DNA of 64,000 nt. Origin: Scleromitrula shiraiana (taxonomy: Eukaryota; Ascomycota; Leotiomycetes; Helotiales; Sclerotiniaceae). Below the pieces are notes generated by a model. It was given only the letters and a program-made list of their open reading frames with translations. It made no database searches and was not told where the DNA came from. The translations under genes and the position numbers were made by a program. The stretch covers positions 1,674,001-1,738,000 of the forward strand of contig JABELC010000005.1 of assembly GCA_028455995.1 (NCBI GenBank), written 5' to 3'. Below, piece by piece: positions 56,957 to 64,000 of this stretch (its first letter is position 1; every line of letters begins with the position of its first letter).

Positions 56957-59043
56957 TCAATTCACATACAATGATTTTGTACTATCCTCAACAGTATGTT
57001 CCCATCCACAGAACGCACACTTTCTGAAATCACTTCTCAACATCTTCCACTCCCTACACTCAGGATTGAAACATCTCCGAGCCAACACATCCCGATCTAC
57101 TTTATCTTTGATAAAGTTCATCTCATCACCATACCATCTAAGCAATCCAGAGAAGCGGCCCTTGAACTTTCCAGAAGCAAGAACCGCCTTGAGGTGCTTT
57201 GCCGAAAGTTCCTTCACTTGGTTGATTTTCTCCGAAGATAACTCAGTACTGACTGGACCGTCAAGCAGCTTGATAACGAGCTTGCTAAAAACAATAAACT
57301 CCTCATAGTTAGCTCCCCAGTCCCATGTGGTTAGAAGCTCCCCAACATTGTGCAATTGGTACTGTCTTGAGTTTTGGAAATTCGCATTACCAGTTCCGCA
57401 CAAGTATTGCCAGATGGGTCCAAGGGGTCCGAGTTCGGGAGATTGCATGAGGACATAGTTGAAAACGTTCATACGTTGCAAATTTGGGACTCGGCCGTTA
57501 CAAAACTTCTCGTACTTTTGGAGCATGGCATGTTTTGAAGGGGTATCTTTAGATGAAAGATAGTTCTTCGTCATCTCTGCAGCATAAATACTAGTGCTCA
57601 TATTGGCGTTGATACCTGGGGAGTACAATGGGTTGGTAAAGCCTGTTGCGTCTCCGATAGCCATCCAGTTTTGACCGGTAACTTTGGGAGCGACGAAAGC
57701 AAGGTTCTTTCGAACGAACCAAGTTGTTCCTGGACCATAGAGATTCTCGATGAGGCTGTGCTTCTCCATTAAACCAGCAACTTTCTTGTATTTCGAGACG
57801 ATCCAGTTGAATTTTTGTTCGGCTTCAATACTGCCATAACTGGAAATGTCCTCGGGGAACACAACGTCGGAGCGAAGAGCAAAACCAATGCTAACAACCC
57901 AACGGAATTTAAGGTCGAATTTTTTCACCAACTCGGCGACAGAGGGATACGAATCTGCTGAGGTTTTGGCAGCGTTGAGATCAAGCAAGTGGTTGATCAT
58001 TGCAGTGAGATTCTCAATAGTGCTACCCTCCCAGGATGGAAGTCGAATAACCCAAGCCCAGCTGCCACATCATCGGAATTAGTCACTGATATCAAGAAAG
58101 AGGAACGACGCTGCCAGGACAACTTACCCTTCAGCCAAACAAATATGGTTTGTGTTAACGCTTTCATAATTTCTCAACGGAAACTCATCTTCATCTCCCG
58201 GACACTCAAAGTATGCCCAGTAGGCATGAGTGTTGAAACCATCTACCTTCTCGGTTCTGGTATCCTTTGACATGAAGCGATGGAATCGACCGGTTGCATC
58301 AACGAGTAGACGAGCCTCGGTCGATTTTTCCATGGAGCCATTGTCTCGTACCTTCACAGTCATTCCTTCATGGACTTCGATAGTATTCTTAATATCTACT
58401 TCATGTCCATGAAGAACAGTGATACCCATGCGCTGTGCAAAGAGCGTAAGCATCAACTCGCTGATCTTTCTCTCAATCTGAAGCGTTGGAACGTAATCTC
58501 CTGGAGGTCCATTGGCAACGAACTGCGTGTAGTCCTCTGGGTCACCAGTTGGAGAAAAGTAGTAAAATGCCAAACCGTCCTTTGGTCCAAAGAGTCGCCA
58601 TAGCATTGCAGCATCAATACCGATGTGCTTGAGCCACAATCCGAAGACTGTCAAAGTGGATTCGCCAATCTTGTAGCCAGGACTGGAGGATTTCTCAAGA
58701 ATGGTAATTGATGTAGGAGGTCCTATTTATGTTCAAAGTAATCAGCAAGTGTTGAGTTTGAGTAGTCTCAGAAGTATGACTTTGTATTTCTCTCTGAAGT
58801 TGCAACAGAGTTCAAGACAAGAGAATATTACATACCTTCATGTTGAGTATCAGCATTCTCCAAGGTCTTTGCATGAATTGCATAGATCAATGCATGAATA
58901 CCTGCACCGACAACGACGACATCAGATTTAGGAGGGAGGTTATTCTTTGCAACGTTGAATGAGTTCAAAAACGCAGCATCGGAGTCAGAGAATTGCTCAT
59001 CTCTCTTCTGAGTATCTTCAAGTGCAGATAGTCCTGAACCCAT
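56957..59043 (-). CDS. flavin-dependent halogenase-like protein (635 aa, 3 exons)
   Basis: Exons in transcript order are 59043-58836, 58722-58128 and 58061-56957 (1908 nt). The start MGSGLSALED is preferred; an in-frame ATG further upstream adds a leader without features. It is a single-component FAD enzyme of the tryptophan-halogenase/monooxygenase superfamily. The Rossmann motif is VVVVGAGIHALIYA (46-51 GxGxxA), followed by KIGESTLTVFG (GxxT-type, 89-94) and RLLVDATGR. The halogenase WxWxIP position reads WAWVIRLP (269-276), so the proline is Arg-displaced. A second flavin contact, WMAIGDATGFTNPLYSPGIN, is well conserved. The extreme C-terminus has C598-x4-C603-x12-C616-x2-C619, a probable small zinc knuckle. 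The substrate is unknown. It is divergent from the BVMO-type gene. Confidence 0.85.
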
Positions 59044-59730
59044 TGTGTTTATATTTGGTTTTAAACTTTTACTTTGGGAATTGGCGTTGTATCTGTTGAG
59101 GGATTTTTGTTCTTGAAGTATCAAAAAGATGTTTCTAAATATATATCTGGAGGAAGAGAAAGATTGGCTCAATCTTACAACTTCGGCAGAGATCTCAGTT
59201 TTGACAACGATCGGGATCTCGAGATTTTAATTTTAATCCTCTCTTGATCTTTGGAAGAAATTTGAGTGGTTGTTATTGAATGAACTTCGGGATTCTTCAC
59301 TCATTCACTAGCGAAGCTTCTCCTTTGTGCGTCCTTGACAACCAACGGATTGATATTTGGAATTCTTTTCACTGTTTTCACTACCCGATGGTCGGGATTC
59401 GGGCAGTGAATATATAATAAAACGGATCATTTGATATGATCAGAGAGCCCGGAGAACTTCAACTTCGATGAATTGAAAGGAATGAATATAGAATTATATC
59501 ACTACTAGTTTCTGTCTAATCGGGTCAATTCTTCCAATCGGACTAATTTTAATTGAAATTTGACTTCCGATGGAGTCTGAACTTAAGACAATACTCCTTG
59601 TTTAAGCCACAATTTATAGAACCGCTAATTCTTCAGTTTGAGGTCAATATTGCTATATGTTTGTCACATATTGTTTTCAAGCCATTTCTAAGATTCCCAG
59701 AATCAGCAACACAAATCAATTTGCTTCAAA
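59044..59730. promoter_or_regulatory. shared divergent promoter of the flavoenzyme pair
   Basis: About 690 bases between the divergent starts of the halogenase-like and BVMO-type genes. No ORF has coding features. CCGATGG/TCCGATGG and TCGGG-type motifs occur at about 59387-59400 and 59567, and an AT-rich core is near 59410-59425. Co-regulation is inference. Confidence 0.5.
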
Positions 59731-62040
59731 ATGTTTACCCCAAAGTGCAGGATTCTTGGATCGGCAATTCGTTCTAAATCACTATCACATCATATGTATG
59801 TTTTTACTCTACGATCCAAACAGCAAATACTACGAAAAGTCCACAATACAGCAGCTGCAGCTTTTGCAGATCATGCGGACCATCATGCACCGATCTTCCA
59901 CAGCCCAATCCCAACTCCAAATAGCAAAGCATCCTACATCGTCAAAGAGCAACCCCTAGGAACCATGCGTCCCATCAAAGTAATCATCATCGGAGCAGGA
60001 GTCAGCGGCATCAACATGATTCGAGAGCTAAAGCAAAACAGCATGAATATCGAGCAAGTCATCTACGACAAGAATCCAGAAATAGGAGGAACTTGGTTCG
60101 AAAACTGCTATCCGGGTTGTGCTTCGGATGATCCTTCTCATAATTATCAGTTTTCTCATACTCCTAATCCGGGATGGTCTTCTTTGTTTTCGCCGGCAGG
60201 TGAGATTCAGAAGTATTTGTTGGGAGTTTGTGATAAATATCATTTGAGGGATCAGATTAAATTATCTCATAGTGTTGTTCATGCACAAGTAAGTTTCGTG
60301 TTTTTCTGAACATATTCCCTCGATTTCCATTTCAGACTATTTTCTTCTTTCCTTTTCTTTGCAGAATTTTCTGCAGCCTTTTCTTTCTTTCTTATCATAC
60401 TCAGTATCAAACGCATGATGTAGTTACTAACAAAAAAATCCAAAAATTTAGTGGGAAGAACACACTGGTGAATGGGTTCTGAAAATAAAGAATGAACATA
60501 CCGGTGACGTGTTTGAAGACCGTTGTAATTTCCTGCTCAATGCCTCTGGTATCTTCAAGTAAGTTTTATTGGATTAGCTCGTAAGAAAAAAGAACACTGC
60601 TAATATTTGAAAGCGACTGGAAGTGGCCAGACATCAAGGGCCTGCACTCTTTCAAAGGAGAAGTGATCCATTCTGCAAAATGGCCAAAGAATTTTGACCA
60701 TAAGAATAAGAAAGTAGCAGTCATTGGGAATGGTGCATCTGGCGTTCAAATTGTGCCTGTCTTACAGCAAGGTAAATATAAGATGAGATGAAAACTTTTG
60801 CTTGAACAATCAGTTGACTGGGTTTTTGACAGATGTTAAAAATCTTGTTCATTTTGTTCGAACCAAGACTTGGATCTCGCCAAAGAGTAAGGCAGTCGAA
60901 CATGTTCATGGATATGAAATGGATGAGGGCTATAACTTTACCGAAAAGCAGATCAAAGCTTTCAGAGCCGATCCTGAGAAATACTACGAGTTCGTAAAGA
61001 CCCTCGAAGCTTTGTCTAATCAACGATTCAAGACTGTAAGCTTAGCCCACTGATATCATAAGGCATTCTTGTCAATTAACCCCACCAAATAGATGCTAAA
61101 GGGAAGTCCCGAGGCCGCTGAAGCTCGTAGATTGATCTCCTCATATATGGAGAAGGCCCTCGAGTATGATGAAACCCTCATCAAAGCCCTCAAGCCCGAC
61201 TTTCCAGTCGGTTGTCGACGAGTTACTCCCGGAATTGGTTATCTGAAAGCCTTGAAACAGCCAAACGTTGATGTCATCACATGCGGCATTGAAGAAGTCC
61301 GTTCCAACGGAATCAAACTCTGCAATGGGGAATTTGTCGAAGTCGATGCAATTGTCTGCGCTACTGGATTCAATTGCTCTTTTATCCCGCGCTTTCCAAT
61401 CGTGGGTCAAAACGGCAACTTGCAGGAGTTTTGGAGAAACAATTCTTCGTCTGCTTATATGTCGTGCATGGTAGCTGGAATGCCCAATTATTTCAGTAAG
61501 TATCTCTTTCTCTTTTACCCCATACGAAATTCCCCACATTACCAAGAAAACCAAATTAATCTCACACTCCCCTTAGCATTCCTTGGCCCCAACGGACCTC
61601 TAGCCCACGGCGCCATCCCACTAATTAGCGAACTCCTCGCTAAATACCTCCTCAAATTTCTCAAAAAATGCCAGCTCGAAAACATCCACTCCTATCGTCC
61701 CCTCCCCCAAGCCGTCAAGGACTACACCGAGCACATCTCCACCTTCATGCCGCGCACCGTATGGAGCAGCAATGGCGTGCGCTCCTGGTATCGAAACGGC
61801 GAGAGCCATGGTCGCGTATTGGCGTTGCATCCGGGTAGTCAGGGGCATTTTTTTCACATGTTGGAGACGCCGAGGTGGGAGGATTTCGAGTGGAAATCGC
61901 TGAGTGGGAGGGAGGGTGAGGGTGGCAGGAGTGGTGGGAATCGATTTGCGTATTTGGGGAATGGCTTTTCGACTAGGGAGTTGGGGGTTGATGAGTTGGA
62001 TAGTGCTTGGTATTTGGCTAAGCCGGATGCGATTCTGTGA
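59731..62040 (+). CDS. Baeyer-Villiger-type flavin monooxygenase (about 630 aa, 6 exons)
   Basis: Exons are 59731-60288, 60452-60558, 60614-60771, 60833-61035, 61093-61495 and 61577-62040 (1893 nt). The ATGs at 59794 and 59965 are alternatives. The segment just before 59965 (SYIVKEQPLGT) is typical family leader, so a start before it is favoured. Domains are FAD Rossmann IIGAGVSG (88-93), GGTWFENCYPGCASD, the BVMO fingerprint FKGEVIHSAKWP (235-246, FxGxxxHxxxWP), NADPH motif VIGNGASG, and the late ATGF. BVMOs insert oxygen next to a carbonyl, giving esters or lactones; many fungal members act on steroids, terpenoids or polyketides. It is divergent from a halogenase-like enzyme, suggesting a joint tailoring role (inference). 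All introns are GT-AG. Confidence 0.92.
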
Positions 62041-64000
62041 AAGTGGATGGGATGGATAGGAAGGGTGTTGGGAGTTTGGATTGGAGAGGTGAGTTTTGTT
62101 TTGATTTTGGAAAAAAAAAAATCGTGGCGCTGTATGGATGGAGTAATGATGATTAACTGATGAATGATTGATAATTTTTGTCTTCTCTTTGCTGGAACCG
62201 AGAATCTGCTTGTCAGTATAGTACGACATCCACCTCAACAAGATATTATAAGCTAGCAGTAGTACCCTTCTAGTCTAGATGTCACAAAAGTACATAAAAG
62301 CAAACTGCCTACAGTATCTACTATCTACTTTACTTAGGTGGTTATTTAAAAGCGTTTAGGAAAGCACCGCAGCTGCAAGGTCAATCAAGCTTTTCAATAG
62401 ATAATTAAGCATGCATGCAAATATCAAAGACCTTATTACTTACTCACTACCAGTAAAACGCCCAACCAATCTAGTACATACAAACCCACTTCCTTCTTAG
62501 TGTTCCAAGCTCTGACTTCTCTATCTCAATCATGTCAAGCATCGCATTTATTTCGTATACACAGAATCCTGTTCATCTCGGATTGAAAGTCTACCTCGTT
62601 TACCCTACCGAGCCTTCTTACATCCTTATTACTTACATGCGAGGGGAGGGCGATCAGACCCTCACCCCATTCATTCATTCATTCATTCATTCATTACCAG
62701 TCTTCGCCTTAGTCCACAAACTACCCCACGTCCTTTGCTGCCCATCCCATCCCATCCCATCCCATCCCATCTCATCCCATCTTCTAGACTTACCATCTAT
62801 CCATCCGCCAGGTATCACACGCACATACGCATCCATCCGGTACATGTTTGATGAGAAATAAAATTAGCTGTTTAACATAAAACGTCCCTCCGTATTAGAA
62901 TTTCGTTTATTCTATCTTGGGATTTTGTTTCGTTTCCCGAGGTCGTTCTTGGCGATGAGTATGATCTTGTGTTACTGCATTAGGAGAGGATGAAATGGCC
63001 ATGGGGGGGGGATAAGCGACCTTGGGGTTGGTTGGTGATGGAAATGTACCTTGCTAGGCTTATTGATTATTCACTTGTCGGTAGAATTCGATGTGATTAT
63101 AATAAGTACCTGGGTATAAGATTTATTGGTTACTACTATCGTTGATTTAGGTGAATTGAATTGAATTGGATTGAACTGGATATTTATACCGAGGTACTCA
63201 TCTTAGCTTGCTTGCTTGCTGGATTGCCCGGTGATAAAAAAAACTAGAGCTCGGGAACTACCGATACTGTTACGGCGTTGCAGCTCATAATCGGCGACCT
63301 AAAAAATCATTCAATAGTTATATGATAGTTGTTTCCGAGTGAATGTCCATCTAGTTTGCTCGAGGTAGATTGGATGGGACGAGATGGGTGGTTTATTTTA
63401 AATTAACCTATAACAAACGTCCATTTTAGCCATATCCTGACTGAGGATTCCCCCTCCAGCCAGCGTATAGAGCAATATACATCTAAACCTTTAGCTTCTT
63501 TCTTGATCGCGGCTCCAATACATGGGATGGGTATGTAAGATCTTACTACCTAGAGCTGGTTCGTCTGTATTGTATTGATTCCAATTGGATCATCTAGGCT
63601 GTACCGATATCGCATTAGAACTACATCGCGCGCGGTGGAGATCATGTAGTTAGTCCCTAGATCCAGGTACCGATACGTACGACTAGTGTACATAACACAC
63701 TTAGGTAAGTTATACTACTATACTATGTAGATAGATAGATAGGTAGATAGATAGATAGATAAAGAGATGGCTATTTTATATCTATAAATCTATAGATAGT
63801 AGAGAAGGAAGAAGAGGAAGAGTTCATTCATTAATTAGTTTGCTTTCGTCGTTTGCAAAGAAAAATACATTTGATGTTAAAGATGGAAGAGGATACATTT
63901 TCAGCCGGTGAGTCATGAAAAATCTAATCTCATATCATCTAGTCACTCTGGATAAACATTGAAGAAGGCAGCACTTAAGTTTAAGTAACTACAGTAAAGT
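62041..64000. other. right-hand flank, repeats only
   Basis: About 2 kb. It has CATT tetramers (62669-62696), CATCC pentamers (62741-62775), a G9 run at 63004, and GATA tetramers (63729-63762). The ORF 62532-62861 is built mainly from these repeats. No supportable gene reaches the right edge. Confidence 0.55.
62741..62775. repeat. pentanucleotide microsatellite (CATCC)n
   Basis: About six copies with one variant (CATCT). Confidence 0.93.

Overview
The window looks like nuclear chromosomal DNA of a filamentous ascomycete. Genes carry short (about 45-100 nt) GT-AG introns, coding is moderately AT-rich, and long microsatellite-rich intergenic stretches separate genes on both strands. Family content (UstYa/DUF3328, NACHT-ankyrin relic, wax-synthase-like acyltransferase, SRPK-like kinase, WW-PhoD phosphatase) fits Leotiomycetes, probably Sclerotiniaceae (Botrytis/Sclerotinia type). 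The species is an inference, because no rRNA or other marker is present. No rRNA, CRISPR or intact autonomous transposon was seen, and no tRNA was recognised by eye.

Layout. 0-7 kb: the 3' part of a cytochrome P450, a zinc-knuckle/coiled-coil protein and a small unknown protein. 6.9-9.0 kb: a truncated SAM methyltransferase runs straight into a decayed NACHT-ankyrin relic with four in-frame stops. 9.0-14.7 kb: a 5.7 kb gene-poor, repeat-rich tract ahead of a Myb/SANT gene. 16.6-21.6 kb: a wax-synthase-like membrane acyltransferase and a degenerate SRPK-like kinase. 21.7-23.4 kb: nested tandem duplications and a MITE-like inverted repeat. 23.4-25 kb: two lineage-type ORFs, one with a perfect internal 225 bp duplication.

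The most notable system is at 25.9-29.0 kb. A secreted precursor (119 aa after splicing, minus strand) has 11 Kex2 Lys-Arg sites cutting it into very short Trp/acidic peptides preceded by EAE/DAA spacers. It is divergent from a four-exon UstYa-family (DUF3328) oxidase with both HxxHC motifs. Precursor plus UstYa is the defining pair of Kex2-processed fungal RiPP (dikaritin/ustiloxin-type) clusters. An amino-acid permease follows at 29.6-31.7 kb.

33-48.8 kb is mostly conserved core genome: a membrane-anchored histidine-phosphatase-like protein, CDC6 with an MluI cell-cycle box, a WW-PhoD phosphatase, phosphomannomutase, methylthioribose-1-phosphate isomerase and a SAM-HMG-box regulator. 48.8-54 kb is a second gene desert dominated by a 0.55 kb AT decamer array. 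A small two-exon gene lies at 54 kb. At 57-62 kb a flavin-dependent halogenase-like protein and a Baeyer-Villiger-type monooxygenase are divergently transcribed from a shared 0.7 kb promoter, which suggests a small secondary-metabolism pair. The last 2 kb are repeats. Exon boundaries were derived by hand from splice signals, frame continuity and family motifs.
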